Assembly (NCBI RefSeq): GCF_004526345.1 | Contig: NZ_CP038213.1 | Coordinates: 2,480,001 to 2,544,000 of the forward strand | Reading direction: 5' to 3' | Length of the DNA stretch: 64,000 bases | Source: Ornithinimicrobium flavum | GTDB lineage: Bacteria; Actinomycetota; Actinomycetes; Actinomycetales; Dermatophilaceae | In this document: positions 52,258-61,114 of the stretch, piece after piece | Layout: each line of letters begins with the position of its first letter | How positions within the stretch are numbered: the first letter of the stretch is position 1 | The notes under the pieces: model-generated | Database searches by the model: none | What the model saw: only the letters and a program-made list of their open reading frames with translations | What the model was told of the DNA's origin: nothing | Program-made: the position numbers and the translations under genes

Positions 52258-53799
52258 ATGCGCAACCCCCGTGCCGTGGCGGTGTCCGCCGCCACCGCCT
52301 TCGTGGTCGCCGGCCTCGCCAGCCCCGCCCTCGCCGGACCCGGCAAGGGCCCGGGCAACAACAACGGCAACCCCAACAACCCGACCAAGATGGCGCGGGC
52401 CATCCAGGTCGACAACGTCATGGCCCACCTCGAGGCGTTCCAGGAGATCGCCGACGCCAACGGCGGCAACCGCGCCGTCGGCACCCCGGGCTACCAGGCG
52501 AGCGCTGAGTATGTCGAGCAGGTGCTGGAGGCCGCCGGCTACACCCCGGAGCGGCAGTACTTCACCATCGACCTCTCACGCACCGAGTTCCAGCTGCTGC
52601 GGGAGAACTCTCCCGAGCAGCGGGAGATCACCCACCGCGCCATGAGCTACAGCCCCAGCACGCCCGAGGGCGGTGTGACGGCTGACCTCGCCGCTCCGTC
52701 GGTCGACGCGCAGGGCTGTGACGCCGACGCGTGGGGCGGCACGGACCTCACCGACAAGATCGCCCTGGTCAGCCGCGGCACCTGCGCCTTCGGCGTCAAG
52801 TCGCTGGTCGCGGGCAGCCTCGGCGCCGAGGGCGTCATCGTCTACAACAACACGGCGGGCATCCTCAACGGCACCCTGGGCGGGCTGGACGACGACCACG
52901 TGCCGGCCACGGGGATCACCCAGGCCGAGGGCCAGGTGCTGCTGGGCAAGATGGCGAACGGCGCGGTCAACGTCACGCTCGACATCCAGGCCTTCGCCGG
53001 TGAGGTGGAGACCTTCAACATCATCGCCGAGACCAGCAAGGGCCGCACCGACAACGTGGTCATGGCCGGTGCTCACCTCGACGGCGCCTTCGAGGGGGCC
53101 GGGATCAACGACAACGGCTCCGGCTCCGGCTCGATCCTCGAGGCGGCCGTGCAGCTGGCGAGGGTGAACACGCTCAACAACCAGGTGCGCTTCGTCTGGT
53201 GGGGCGCCGAGGAGAACGGTCTGCTCGGCTCCAACCACTACGTCGCCGACCTCGCGGCCAACGACCCGGACGAGCTGGACAACATCGCGACCTACCTCAA
53301 CTTCGACATGGTCGCCTCGCCCAACTACATCATCGGGGTCTACGACGCCGACGAGTCGACGTATGACGCGAGCGTGCCCCCGCCCGCGGGGTCCATCGCC
53401 ACGGAGAAGGTCCTCACCGACTGGTTCGACGCCACCGGTCAGCCCTGGGTCGACACCGCCTACTCGGGCCGCTCGGACTACCAGGCCTTCATCCTCAACG
53501 GGATCCCGGCCTCGGGCCTGTTCACCGGTGCCGACGGCACCAAGACCGCGGCGGAGGCCGAGCTCTTCGGCGGCACCGCGGGCATCACCTACGACCCGAA
53601 CTACCACACCGCGCTCGACGACATCGACAACGTCGACGAGACGGCGCTGGAGATCATGTCCAAGGCGATCGGTGCGGCCGTGATCTCGCTCGCGCAGGAC
53701 ACCTCGGCCATCAACGGTGAGCGCAGCGCCGGCAAGTCCGGCAAGCCGCACCCCGGCGGCCCGGTGCCGGTCGAGGAGGAGGCTCCCGACGCGGCCTGA
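52258..53799 (+). CDS. secreted M28-family aminopeptidase with PA domain
   Basis: A 513-aa exported zinc aminopeptidase resembling the Streptomyces griseus type. Signal peptide 1-26 (ends SPALA), then an N-terminal segment with Asn/Gly repeats, a PA domain (~150-245: LTDKIALVSRGTCAFGVKSLVAGSLGAEGVIVYNNTAG) and the M28 domain with zinc ligands in VVMAGAHLDG, GAGINDNGSGSGSILE, WWGAEENGLLGS, NFDMVASPNYI and TYDPNYHTALDD. GGAGACGACAC precedes the ATG. It is opposite in strand to its neighbours and splits the prfB-ftsE order. Confidence 0.93.
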   Translation: MRNPRAVAVSAATAFVVAGLASPALAGPGKGPGNNNGNPNNPTKMARAIQVDNVMAHLEAFQEIADANGGNRAVGTPGYQASAEYVEQVLEAAGYTPERQYFTIDLSRTEFQLLRENSPEQREITHRAMSYSPSTPEGGVTADLAAPSVDAQGCDADAWGGTDLTDKIALVSRGTCAFGVKSLVAGSLGAEGVIVYNNTAGILNGTLGGLDDDHVPATGITQAEGQVLLGKMANGAVNVTLDIQAFAGEVETFNIIAETSKGRTDNVVMAGAHLDGAFEGAGINDNGSGSGSILEAAVQLARVNTLNNQVRFVWWGAEENGLLGSNHYVADLAANDPDELDNIATYLNFDMVASPNYIIGVYDADESTYDASVPPPAGSIATEKVLTDWFDATGQPWVDTAYSGRSDYQAFILNGIPASGLFTGADGTKTAAEAELFGGTAGITYDPNYHTALDDIDNVDETALEIMSKAIGAAVISLAQDTSAINGERSAGKSGKPHPGGPVPVEEEAPDAA

Positions 53800-53829
53800 C
53801 GGCACGCCGGGAGGCGCACGCCTGACGAG

Positions 53830-53858
53830 GGGCCCCACGCACCTGGTGCGTGGGGCCC
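53830..53858. terminator. terminator hairpin after the M28 gene
   Basis: GGGCCCCACGCACC (53830-53843) and GGTGCGTGGGGCCC (53845-53858) are perfectly complementary, followed by TT; it lies between the convergent M28 and aldehyde dehydrogenase genes. Confidence 0.75.
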
Positions 53859-53882
53859 TTCCCCGTCCGGGGGTGGGTCGGG

Positions 53883-55346
53883 CTAGCGCCTGCCGGTGAC
53901 GCGCCGGAGGAGACCGCGGACCGGGCCGGGCAGCGCGGGCCGCTGCAGCGGCAGGGCGACCCGGCGGACGAGGGTCTGCTTCCAGGCCGGGTAGGGCGGG
54001 TAGACGACCCGCAGGGTGTCAGGCGTGGCCGGCTTGGTGAGGACGGAGCGGTGGTGGCTCAGCTCCTCCAGGGAGCGGCGGCCGTGGTAGCTGCCCATGC
54101 CGGAGGCGCCGACCCCGCCGAAGGGGAGCTCCGGGGTGGCGAGGTGCAGGAGCGGCACGCCGACCGCCATACCCCCCGAGGTGGTGCGCCGCTCGAAGGT
54201 GCGCCGCACCGCCTCGTCGTCGGAGAAGACGTAGAGCGCCAACGGGTGCTCCCGCTCGCGGACGAAGGCGGCGGCCGCCTCCGCGTCGGCGACGGTGACC
54301 ACCGGCAGGACCGGGCCGAAGATCTCCTCGGTCATCAGCGGCGAGGCGAGGTCAGGGTCGACCACCACGGTGGGCGCGAGGTAGAACCGGTCGGCGGCGT
54401 CGTGCTCGCCGCCGAGGACCACCCGGCCGCCGTGACCGTCCAGCAGACCGACCAGCCGCTCGTGCTGGGCTGCGTCGATGACACGGCCCAGATCGGGGCT
54501 GAGCTGCGGGTCGGCCCCGAAGAGCTCCTCGACCGCCTCCCGCAGCGCGGCCAGCAGCGGCTCCCGGGCGCCGGGCGTGACCAGCACGTAGTCGGGCGCG
54601 ACGCAGGTCTGACCGGCGTTCGTCAGCTTGCCCCACACCAGCCGGCGCGCCGAGACGCGCACGTCCATCGTCCCGTCGACGAAGGCCGGCGACTTGCCGC
54701 CGAGCTCCAGGGTCACGGGGGTGAGGTGCTCGGCGGCGGCCCGCATGACGATCCGGCCGACCCGGGTCGACCCGGTGAAGACGATGTGGTCGAAGCGCTC
54801 GGCGAGCAGGGCGGTCGTCTCCGGCACTCCCCCGGTGACCACGCGGGCCACCTCGGGCTCCAGGTGCTGCGGCGTCAGGCGGGCGAGCAGCTCGGAGAGG
54901 CGGGGCGTGAGCTCGCTGGGCTTGAGGACCACGGTGTTGCCGGCCGCGAGCGCGCCCGCGACCGGGGACAGGAGGAGCTGGAGGGGGTAGTTCCACGGGG
55001 CGATGACCAGCACCACACCCTTGGGCTGGAGGTGGATCTGCGCCGTCGCGGGCCGCAGGGCCAGCGGGACGCCGACCCGCCGCGGCGCGGTCCACTCCCC
55101 CAGGTGGGCCAGCAGCTCGTCGATCTCCTGGACGACGAAGGAGGTCTCGGTCGTCCGCACCTCGAGCGCGGGCTTGCCGACGTCGGCGGTGACCGCCGCG
55201 GTGATCTCCTCCTCGTGCTCGGTGACGAGGCGGCGCAGCGCGAGCAGCTGGGTGCGGCGCCAGTCCAGGTCCAGGGTGGCACCGGAGGTGACGGTGCCGC
55301 GCAGAGCGGCGAGGTCGAGGGCGAGGTCAGGGGTGGCCGACGGCAT
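53883..55346 (-). CDS. aldehyde dehydrogenase family protein (class 3-like)
   Basis: A 487-aa NAD(P)-dependent aldehyde dehydrogenase. The nucleotide-binding region has VIAPWNYPLQLLLSPVAGALAAGN and VVLKPSELTP; the catalytic Glu is in LELGGKSPAFVD and the Cys in NAGQTCVAPDYVLV (about residue 247), the latter wording being typical of the ALDH3 class that handles fatty and aromatic aldehydes. EIFGPVLPVVTV and LPFGGVGASGMGSYHG complete the pattern. It starts at ATG 55346, 18 nt beyond the prfB stop, on the same strand. Confidence 0.92.
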   Translation of the reverse strand: MPSATPDLALDLAALRGTVTSGATLDLDWRRTQLLALRRLVTEHEEEITAAVTADVGKPALEVRTTETSFVVQEIDELLAHLGEWTAPRRVGVPLALRPATAQIHLQPKGVVLVIAPWNYPLQLLLSPVAGALAAGNTVVLKPSELTPRLSELLARLTPQHLEPEVARVVTGGVPETTALLAERFDHIVFTGSTRVGRIVMRAAAEHLTPVTLELGGKSPAFVDGTMDVRVSARRLVWGKLTNAGQTCVAPDYVLVTPGAREPLLAALREAVEELFGADPQLSPDLGRVIDAAQHERLVGLLDGHGGRVVLGGEHDAADRFYLAPTVVVDPDLASPLMTEEIFGPVLPVVTVADAEAAAAFVREREHPLALYVFSDDEAVRRTFERRTTSGGMAVGVPLLHLATPELPFGGVGASGMGSYHGRRSLEELSHHRSVLTKPATPDTLRVVYPPYPAWKQTLVRRVALPLQRPALPGPVRGLLRRVTGRR

Positions 55347-55364
55347 ACCCCCTAGCGTATGAGG

Positions 55365-56477
55365 TCAGTCCTCCGCCTTCTCCAGCGACCGCTTCCAGCG
55401 GATGCCGGCGTCGATGAAGTCGTCGATGTCCCCGTCCAGCACCGCCGCCGTCGAGCCGACCTCGTGGTTGGTGCGCAGGTCCTTGACCATCTGGTAGGGG
55501 TGCAGCACGTAGGAGCGCATCTGGTCCCCCCAGCTGGCCTTGACGTCACCCGCCATCTCCTTGCGCTCGGCGGCCTCCTCGGCCTTCTTGAGCAGCAGCA
55601 GACGGGACTGCAGGACGCGCAGCGCCGCCGCCCGGTTCTGGATCTGCGACTTCTCGTTCTGCATGGAGACGACCGTCCCGGTCGGGATGTGCGTCATACG
55701 GACGGCCGAGTCGGTGGTGTTGACCGACTGCCCACCGGGGCCCGAGGACCGGAAGACGTCGATCTTCAGGTCGCTCTCCGGGATCTCGATGGAGTCGGTG
55801 CTCTCGATGAGTGGGATGACCTCCACGGCGGCGAAGCTGGTCTGGCGCCGGCCCTGGTTGTCGAAGGGGCTGATGCGCACGAGCCGGTGGGTGCCGGCCT
55901 CGACACCGAGCGTGCCGAAGGCGTAGGGCGCCTTGACCTCGAACGTGGCCGACTTCAGCCCGGCCTCCTCGGCGTAGGAGGTGTCCAGCACGGTGGTGGG
56001 GTAGCCGTGTCGCTCGGCCCAGCGCAGGTACATCCGCATGAGCATCTCGGCGAAGTCCGCCGCGTCGACCCCGCCCGCCCCGGCGCGGATCGTCACGACC
56101 GCCTCGCGCTCGTCGTACTCCCCGTTGAGCAGGGTGCGGACCTCGAGCATGGCGACGTCCTTGCGCAGCGTGGCCAGGTCGCGCTCCGCCTCCTCCAGGG
56201 TCGCGGCGTCGCCTTCCTCCACCCCCAGCTCGACCAGCGCCTCGAGGTCGTCGATGCGGACGTCCATCCCGACGACCTTGTCGTGCTCGGCCTTCGTGCG
56301 GGACAGCGTGGAGGTCACCTGCTGGGCCCGCTCGACGTCGTCCCACAGGTCGGGGGCGGAGGCCTGGGTCTCGAGCTCGGTGATCTGCTCCTGCAGCCGG
56401 TCGAGGTTGGTCACCTCGCGCACGGACGCCATGGTCGCGCGGAGGTTCTTGATCTCGGTCTCGAAGTCGACTGCCAC
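55365..56477 (-). CDS. prfB: peptide chain release factor 2
   Basis: RF2 (370 aa from GTG 56477) terminates at UGA and UAA. The codon-recognition segment [20 protein letters not shown] (SPF motif) and the catalytic GGQ loop in [20 protein letters not shown] are intact. There is no in-frame UGA requiring programmed +1 shifting near codon 25, unlike E. coli. It is normally followed by ftsE in actinobacteria; here ALDH and M28 genes lie between. The N-terminal coiled domain ([21 protein letters not shown]) is typical. Confidence 0.96.
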   Translation of the reverse strand: MAVDFETEIKNLRATMASVREVTNLDRLQEQITELETQASAPDLWDDVERAQQVTSTLSRTKAEHDKVVGMDVRIDDLEALVELGVEEGDAATLEEAERDLATLRKDVAMLEVRTLLNGEYDEREAVVTIRAGAGGVDAADFAEMLMRMYLRWAERHGYPTTVLDTSYAEEAGLKSATFEVKAPYAFGTLGVEAGTHRLVRISPFDNQGRRQTSFAAVEVIPLIESTDSIEIPESDLKIDVFRSSGPGGQSVNTTDSAVRMTHIPTGTVVSMQNEKSQIQNRAAALRVLQSRLLLLKKAEEAAERKEMAGDVKASWGDQMRSYVLHPYQMVKDLRTNHEVGSTAAVLDGDIDDFIDAGIRWKRSLEKAED

Positions 56478-56539
56478 GAGGGTCAAGCCTACGCGCTCGC
56501 AGCCGTCCGGAGGACCCACCAGGCCCTACCCTGGCCGGT

Positions 56540-57094
56540 ATGCCGCAGCACAGCACCGACGAGCAGGGCCGGCCCGAGCCGCCGCTGGTGGCCGACGAGG
56601 CCGCCACGCTGGTCGGCTTCCTGGACTTCCAGCGGGCAACCCTGGAGTGGAAGACCCGGGGTCTGGACGAGGCGGGTCTGCGGCGCCGGCTCGACGCCCA
56701 CCCGTCGGAGCTCACGCTGGCCGGGCTGCTGAGCCACCTCGCCTGGGTGGAGGACTTCTACCTCGCCTCCGGGGCCACCGGCTCGCCGATGCCCGCCGAG
56801 TGGGGATCCACCGACGACGGGTCGGACTTCGTCAGGGCCTGGACGTCGGCGGCGACGCTGCCGGCCGAGGAGGTCCGCCGGCGGTGGGAGGGCGCGGTGG
56901 CCCGGTCCCGGGCGGTGGTGGCGGAGCTGCTCGGGCACGGGCCGGACGCGCTGGACCTCACCTACCCCGCCTGGGACGGCCGGGAGCAGGTGACGCTGCG
57001 CTGGCTGCTCACCCACCTGGTGGAGGAGTACGCCCGGCACAACGGCCACGCCGACCTGCTGCGCGAGCTCGTGGACGGCCGGACCGGGGAGTGA
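56540..57094 (+). CDS. DinB/DUF664-family protein
   Basis: A 184-aa four-helix DinB-like protein (DUF664 group). Metal ligands expected in this fold are His in LSHLAWVEDFYL (about residue 66) and the C-terminal LLTHLVEEYARHNGHADLLRE (HxxEYxRHxGHA), which is intact. Related actinobacterial proteins are mycothiol-dependent S-transferases or maleylpyruvate-isomerase-like enzymes; the substrate is not shown. ATG 56540 has only a weak ribosome site. Divergent from prfB, 62 nt apart. Confidence 0.88.
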   Translation: MPQHSTDEQGRPEPPLVADEAATLVGFLDFQRATLEWKTRGLDEAGLRRRLDAHPSELTLAGLLSHLAWVEDFYLASGATGSPMPAEWGSTDDGSDFVRAWTSAATLPAEEVRRRWEGAVARSRAVVAELLGHGPDALDLTYPAWDGREQVTLRWLLTHLVEEYARHNGHADLLRELVDGRTGE

Positions 57095-57118
57095 GGTGCC
57101 GGAGCGGCCGACGACCGG

Positions 57119-58624
57119 TCAGGCGATCGCGACCAGGTGGGCCGACGCGCTGGCGGCGACGGCCTCCTGCAGGTAGGACAGTGCCTGCCTGGCGGTCCAC
57201 CCCTCGGGGTGCCGCGCGATCAGCGCCTGAGCACCCTCGAGGTCCTGCCCCAGCGTGACCAGGGTGTCCTCGACGTAGCCGTCCTTGCGGTGCTGCTCCA
57301 GGCCGATGTTGGCCATCAGCCCGTTGCACAGGCACTTGCGCCCGACGGTGTCCTCCAGGTCGCCGCCCTTCTTGAGGTACATGTGCACCGGCTCGGAGGC
57401 GCAGCGGTAGCCGACCTCGCCGTCCTCGCGTTCGTAGGGCTGGCGCAGGTAGGACAGGTCGCACAGGCGCGGGCGCGCCTCATAAACCTCGACCTGGCTG
57501 GCCGTGCCCTCCAGCGTGGCAACCTTGAAGGGGAAGCCGGTCGGGCTGGCGCGGGGGTCGTTGCGCACCTCGAGGCCGCCGGCCCGGAGCCTGTCGAGCA
57601 TCTGGGCCCTCATGCGGTCGGCGAGACCGGAGTCGCGGGACATGGCGAAGAGGGTGCCGACCTGGACACCGACGGCGCCGGCGGCCACGGCCTTGGCGAC
57701 CCGCTCGGGCGTCCCGTAGGCACCGGCCAGCCAGAACGGCAGTCCCAGGGCGGCCATCTTCTCCAGGTTGGCCTCGTCGCGGGCACCGTAGACGGGGTCA
57801 CCGTGCTCGTCGAGCTGCATCCTGCCGCGCGGAGGCGCGGAGTGGCCACCGGCCGGCGGCCGCTCCACGACGAAGCCGTCGGGGCGGATCTCGGGGTCGC
57901 GGTGCAGGTATGAGGCGAGCTGGTCGACCGAGACGATGGCCAGGAAGTCGGGGCGGACGAGGGCGGGCAGCTCCTCCCCCAGCAGGTCGACCGGGTCGAC
58001 CTCGACGTAGCGGCGCAACCGTCCCCCGGCGACGTCGGCGCTGATCCGGCCGACGGTCCCGGCGGCCAGCGCGCGCAGCAGGGCGGGGATCTCCCGCGGG
58101 ATGCCCGCGCCCATGAGCACGTAGTCGACACCGGCCAGCATCGCCCCGAACAGGGCCGTGGGGGTCGCCATCTGGACCTTCTCGAGGCAGTTGATGCCCA
58201 CGACGCCGTCGTGGCCCTCCTTGGCCAGCCACACCTCGGCGAAGTTGCCGAGCACACCCAGCTCCTGGCCCGCGCGAGCGGTCTCCAGGGTCAGCTTGGG
58301 GATGGGCTTGTAGGGCGCGTCGGGGTGGCGCCCACCCTCGACGAAGTACTTCTCCAGCACCCGCTCGACCATGGCCGGCGACGGGAAGTGGGCCAGGGCC
58401 CGCCGGTAGTGCCCGCCCGGGTCCCCGTCCTGCAGCACCCGCGACAGCACGGCGTCCATGGCGGTCCCGGAGACGACCCCCAGGTGGCCCGCGGTGGAGA
58501 CCTCGCGGGCCAGGCGCCAGCCGGAGACGGCCACCCCCATGCCGCCCTGGATGACCATGGGGCGGTGACGGACGGGGTGCCCGGGCGAGGGCGCGTGCTG
58601 GTGCTCGGTGGGGACAGCAGCCAT
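57119..58624 (-). CDS. nitronate monooxygenase-family protein
   Basis: A 501-aa FMN-dependent 2-nitropropane-dioxygenase/nitronate-monooxygenase-like protein. FMN-barrel motifs: MVIQGGMGVAVSGWRLAREVSTAGHLGVVSG (1-55), LAKEGHDGVVGINCLEKVQ, FWLAGAYGTPERVAKAVAAGAVGVQVGT. The second half (~375-500) has a Cys-rich segment (RKCLCNGLMANIG) and Tyr/His-rich stretches unusual for the shorter enzymes, a long form seen in other actinobacteria. Two tandem palindromes lie 27-77 nt upstream of the ATG and probably control it. Confidence 0.85.
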   Translation of the reverse strand: MAAVPTEHQHAPSPGHPVRHRPMVIQGGMGVAVSGWRLAREVSTAGHLGVVSGTAMDAVLSRVLQDGDPGGHYRRALAHFPSPAMVERVLEKYFVEGGRHPDAPYKPIPKLTLETARAGQELGVLGNFAEVWLAKEGHDGVVGINCLEKVQMATPTALFGAMLAGVDYVLMGAGIPREIPALLRALAAGTVGRISADVAGGRLRRYVEVDPVDLLGEELPALVRPDFLAIVSVDQLASYLHRDPEIRPDGFVVERPPAGGHSAPPRGRMQLDEHGDPVYGARDEANLEKMAALGLPFWLAGAYGTPERVAKAVAAGAVGVQVGTLFAMSRDSGLADRMRAQMLDRLRAGGLEVRNDPRASPTGFPFKVATLEGTASQVEVYEARPRLCDLSYLRQPYEREDGEVGYRCASEPVHMYLKKGGDLEDTVGRKCLCNGLMANIGLEQHRKDGYVEDTLVTLGQDLEGAQALIARHPEGWTARQALSYLQEAVAASASAHLVAIA

Positions 58625-58651
58625 ACGAGGGGAGACCTCTCGTGTCGGGGG

Positions 58652-58701
58652 AACCTACGGACACGTAGGTTTCGCTTGCGTAAGTTACGGTAACGTAGGT
58701 T
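58652..58701. promoter_or_regulatory. two tandem operator-like palindromes
   Basis: AACCTACG-GACA-CGTAGGTT (58652-58671) is a perfect palindrome with a 4-nt spacer; AAGTTACG-GTAA-CGTAGGTT (58682-58701) has the same right half and a diverged left half. Centres are 30 bp apart (three helical turns). They lie between the nitronate monooxygenase and the divergent phosphatase gene and fit binding by a dimeric TetR-like regulator; the protein is not in this window. Confidence 0.6.
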
Positions 58702-58772
58702 GGCCCTCCTGTCGCATCACGCAGGTCAGGCGCGTCGGCGCGCATCCGCACAACCCCGGGCGTACACTGGTT

Positions 58773-58794
58773 GTTCACCTGGCGTTCACCTAGG
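58773..58794 (+). promoter_or_regulatory. PHO-box-like direct repeat
   Basis: GTTCACCTGGC (58773-58783) and GTTCACCTAGG (58784-58794) are adjacent 11-bp direct repeats matching the GTTCACC core of Streptomyces PhoP boxes. They lie 26 nt before the phosphatase ATG. Confidence 0.5.
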
Positions 58795-58820
58795 GTGGAG
58801 TTTGCAGGAGGAGCGCGACG

Positions 58821-59480
58821 ATGAGGCTGCACAGCCGGATGTACGAGCAGACGGTGGGGCGTGTGCTGGAGGAGCTGACCGAACGCTTCTCCGACGGCTT
58901 CACCGCCGACGAGGTCGCGGCCGTCGTGGCCCGCGGCCGGGCCGAGCTCGAGGCCGGGAGGCACCCCGAGTTCATCCCCGCGCTGCTCGACCACTGGGCC
59001 CGTGACGAGCTGCTCCGCATCGCGCGGGAGGAGGGTCGGGCCCTGTCGCCGCTGCCCAAGATCCTCTTCGTGTGCGAGCGCAACGAGGGCCGCTCCCAGG
59101 TGGCGGCCGCGCTGGCCGAGCACCTCTCCGACTGCGGGGTGCTGACCCGTTCCGCAGGAGTGCATCCCACCGGCCGGCTCAACCCGCACGCCCGCACCGT
59201 CCTGGCCGAGCGTGGTATCGAGCTGCGCAACCCGCTGCCCTCGGAGGTGCAGGCGGACGCCCTCGACGCGGCGGACGTCCTCGTCCTCATCGGGTGCGGG
59301 TCGTGCGACCTGGCCGGTCGCCGGACCGTGCGCTGGGACGTGGAGGACCCTCACGCCCAGGACCTGGAGACGACCCGCCGGATCGCCGACGACCTCGAGG
59401 TGAGGGTGCGCGAGCTGCTGGCCGAGCTCGAGGTGCCGGTGGTGGACCGGCGGCCGGCGGCGCACCCCGTCGCCGGCTGA
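58821..59480 (+). CDS. low-molecular-weight phosphatase / arsenate reductase-like protein
   Basis: A 219-aa protein. Residues 1-80 are an N-terminal helical domain (RMYEQTVGRVLEELTERFSDGF...FIPALLDHWARDELLRIA) seen in actinobacterial arsenate-mycothiol transferase-like proteins. Residues ~80-205 form an LMW-PTP fold: ILFVCERNEGRSQVAAALAEHL (CX5R nucleophile loop, Cys near residue 86) and DVLVLIGCGSCDLAGRRTVRWDVEDPHAQD with the acid DP. It may act on phosphotyrosine or arsenate. GGAGGAGCG is the ribosome site. Upstream is a PHO-box-like repeat, which would suit a phosphate/arsenate role. Confidence 0.83.
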   Translation: MRLHSRMYEQTVGRVLEELTERFSDGFTADEVAAVVARGRAELEAGRHPEFIPALLDHWARDELLRIAREEGRALSPLPKILFVCERNEGRSQVAAALAEHLSDCGVLTRSAGVHPTGRLNPHARTVLAERGIELRNPLPSEVQADALDAADVLVLIGCGSCDLAGRRTVRWDVEDPHAQDLETTRRIADDLEVRVRELLAELEVPVVDRRPAAHPVAG

Positions 59481-59497
59481 GCCAGGAAGCCCGGGTC

Positions 59498-60151
59498 TCA
59501 GACCGCGCGCACCCGGACGCCGGAGGCGACCGCCACCAGCTCCACGGCGGACAGGTCCGCCACGACCAGGTCGGCCAGCGGCACCAGCTGCGCGGCCCGG
59601 CTCGTCGTCGTGAGCGCCAGCGTGGCCGCCCCGGCGGCCCGCGCCGAGGCCAGCCCGGCCGGGGCGTCCTCCACCACCAGGCAGCGTGAGGGCTCCACCC
59701 CGAGCCGGTGAGCGGCGAGGAGGTAGGGCTCGGGGTCGGGCTTGCCGCGGGTGATGTCGTCGGCGGCGACCAGCACGGCGGGTGGCCGCAGCCCGGCGGC
59801 ACCCAGGCGCAGCAGCGCCAGCTCGCGGGACGCGGAGGTCACCAGGGCCGCCCGCCCGCCCACCGCGGCGAGCGCGTCCGCCGCACCCGGCAGCGCGGCG
59901 ACGCCGTCGAGGTCCGCGAGCTCGCGGGAGTCGATGTCGGCCGTGGCGGCGGTGACGTCCAGCTGCGGCGCCACCGCCCGGACGATGGAGCTGGTGGGCA
60001 CCCCGTGGAAGGCGACGAGCACGGCCGGGTCGACCCCGTGGTCGACCGCCCACGCGACCCAGGAGCGCTCCACCGCTGCCCGGGAGTCGGTGAGGGTGCC
60101 GTCGTTGTCGAAGAGGACGGCGGCGAAGGTCCGGGTGGTCAGGTCGCTCAC
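59498..60151 (-). CDS. HAD-superfamily sugar-phosphatase-like hydrolase
   Basis: A 217-aa haloacid-dehalogenase hydrolase. Motif I is VLFDNDGTLTDSRAAVERSW (DxDxT; Asp nucleophile, about residue 15), motif II ALVTSAS, motif III-IV GKPDPEPYLLAAHRLGVEPSRCLVVEDAPAGLASARAAG. The DNDGTL pattern and small cap (about 20-85) resemble the beta-phosphoglucomutase/DOG-phosphatase group. The substrate is not defined. It converges on the phosphatase gene, ending 17 nt away. Confidence 0.9.
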   Translation of the reverse strand: MSDLTTRTFAAVLFDNDGTLTDSRAAVERSWVAWAVDHGVDPAVLVAFHGVPTSSIVRAVAPQLDVTAATADIDSRELADLDGVAALPGAADALAAVGGRAALVTSASRELALLRLGAAGLRPPAVLVAADDITRGKPDPEPYLLAAHRLGVEPSRCLVVEDAPAGLASARAAGAATLALTTTSRAAQLVPLADLVVADLSAVELVAVASGVRVRAV

Positions 60152-60170
60152 CCGGTCATCCTGGCAAGCC

Positions 60171-60662
60171 TCAGGGGAGGATCTCGGACCGGGCCGTCGA
60201 GGTGACCGTGATGTCCACTCCCCCGCCGAAGGCCGACAGGACGGGGGTCACGACCGGGATCCGGGCCGTGCCCGTCACCGTCACCACGGCGGTCCGACCG
60301 TCGGGCGTCCCCGCGCTCGCCACCGACCACCCGCTCAGGCGGCCCGGCAGGGGTCTGACCGCGAGGTGCTCCGTCGCGGCCCGGGCCACCGTGGCGTCGG
60401 TGACGGGCACCCCGGACCCCAGGCCCTCGGCATACGCACGTTGCTCGGCGAGGGCGTCGCTCGCGTCCAGGGCGGCGGCGTCCGCCGCGTCGAGCAGATG
60501 GATCCGGCTGAGCTGCACCGAGGTGGCGCCCACGATCCCCAGGACGATGCTGAGCGTGACCGAGACCAGCCCCACGAGCAGGACGCTGATCTGACCGCTG
60601 TCCGTCCGGTCCCGGACCGGGGAGCGGCGACCGGTGCGCCGTGCTCCGGCCGACGGTGTCAC
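60171..60662 (-). CDS. Rv3654c-type TadG/TadE-like pilus protein
   Basis: A 163-aa protein, the last gene of the Tad operon. One N-terminal transmembrane segment (ISVLLVGLVSVTLSIVLGIVGAT, about 25-48) is followed by the LHLLDAADAAALDASDALAEQRAYAE-type pattern of Rv3654c-family proteins and a beta-rich exported part. The GTG start overlaps the previous stop by 4 nt. Rv3654c-like proteins are predicted pilin-like/secreted; a structural role in the pilus is inferred. Confidence 0.75.
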   Translation of the reverse strand: MTPSAGARRTGRRSPVRDRTDSGQISVLLVGLVSVTLSIVLGIVGATSVQLSRIHLLDAADAAALDASDALAEQRAYAEGLGSGVPVTDATVARAATEHLAVRPLPGRLSGWSVASAGTPDGRTAVVTVTGTARIPVVTPVLSAFGGGVDITVTSTARSEILP

Positions 60663-61114
60663 CTCGAGCCCCCCTCGCGGAAGGCGTCGACCGGCTCGAG
60701 GTGACGGGCGGTGAGGGTGACGGTCGCGGGCACCGCTGAGCGGACGAAGTCCGGGACGAGAGGGAGCGGGACGACGACCTGCGTGTCCACCTGCACGGTC
60801 GACCCGGGGGCCAGGCAGGGACCGCCGCACCCCACGGTGACCACGCCCTCGCCCCCATCGAAGCCGTGCGCGGCGTACACGAGGTCCGCGGCCACCCTGG
60901 CCCGCCCCGGTGCCAGGTCGGCCGAGTCGGCGGTCGCGAAGGCCCGACCCGCCTCCCGTGCGGCGGCGGTCACGGCGTACGCGCCGGCCTGGACCCGACC
61001 GAGGGTGCCGACCAGGTAGAACAGCGGGACCACGAGGAGAACCAGGAGGAAGGCCACCTCGACCGTCATGGACCCCCGGTCCAGGTGACGGAAGGACGCT
61101 CCGCCGGCCATCAC
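60659..61114 (-). CDS. TadE-like pilus protein
   Basis: A 151-aa protein with the TadE motif DRGSMTVEVAFLLVLLVVPLFYLVGTLGRVQAGAYAVTAAAREAGRAFA at the N-terminus: a Glu five residues into a transmembrane helix, as in pseudopilins cleaved by TadV-type peptidase. The rest (VVTVGCGG, VDTQVVVPLPLVPDFVRS) is exported. ATG 61114 overlaps the preceding stop by 4 nt. Confidence 0.85.
   Translation of the reverse strand: MMAGGASFRHLDRGSMTVEVAFLLVLLVVPLFYLVGTLGRVQAGAYAVTAAAREAGRAFATADSADLAPGRARVAADLVYAAHGFDGGEGVVTVGCGGPCLAPGSTVQVDTQVVVPLPLVPDFVRSAVPATVTLTARHLEPVDAFREGGSR

Noticed and set aside
55365..56477. Programmed +1 frameshift in prfB
   Set aside because: The frame is continuous from GTG 56477 and no in-frame TGA with a slippery site is present.
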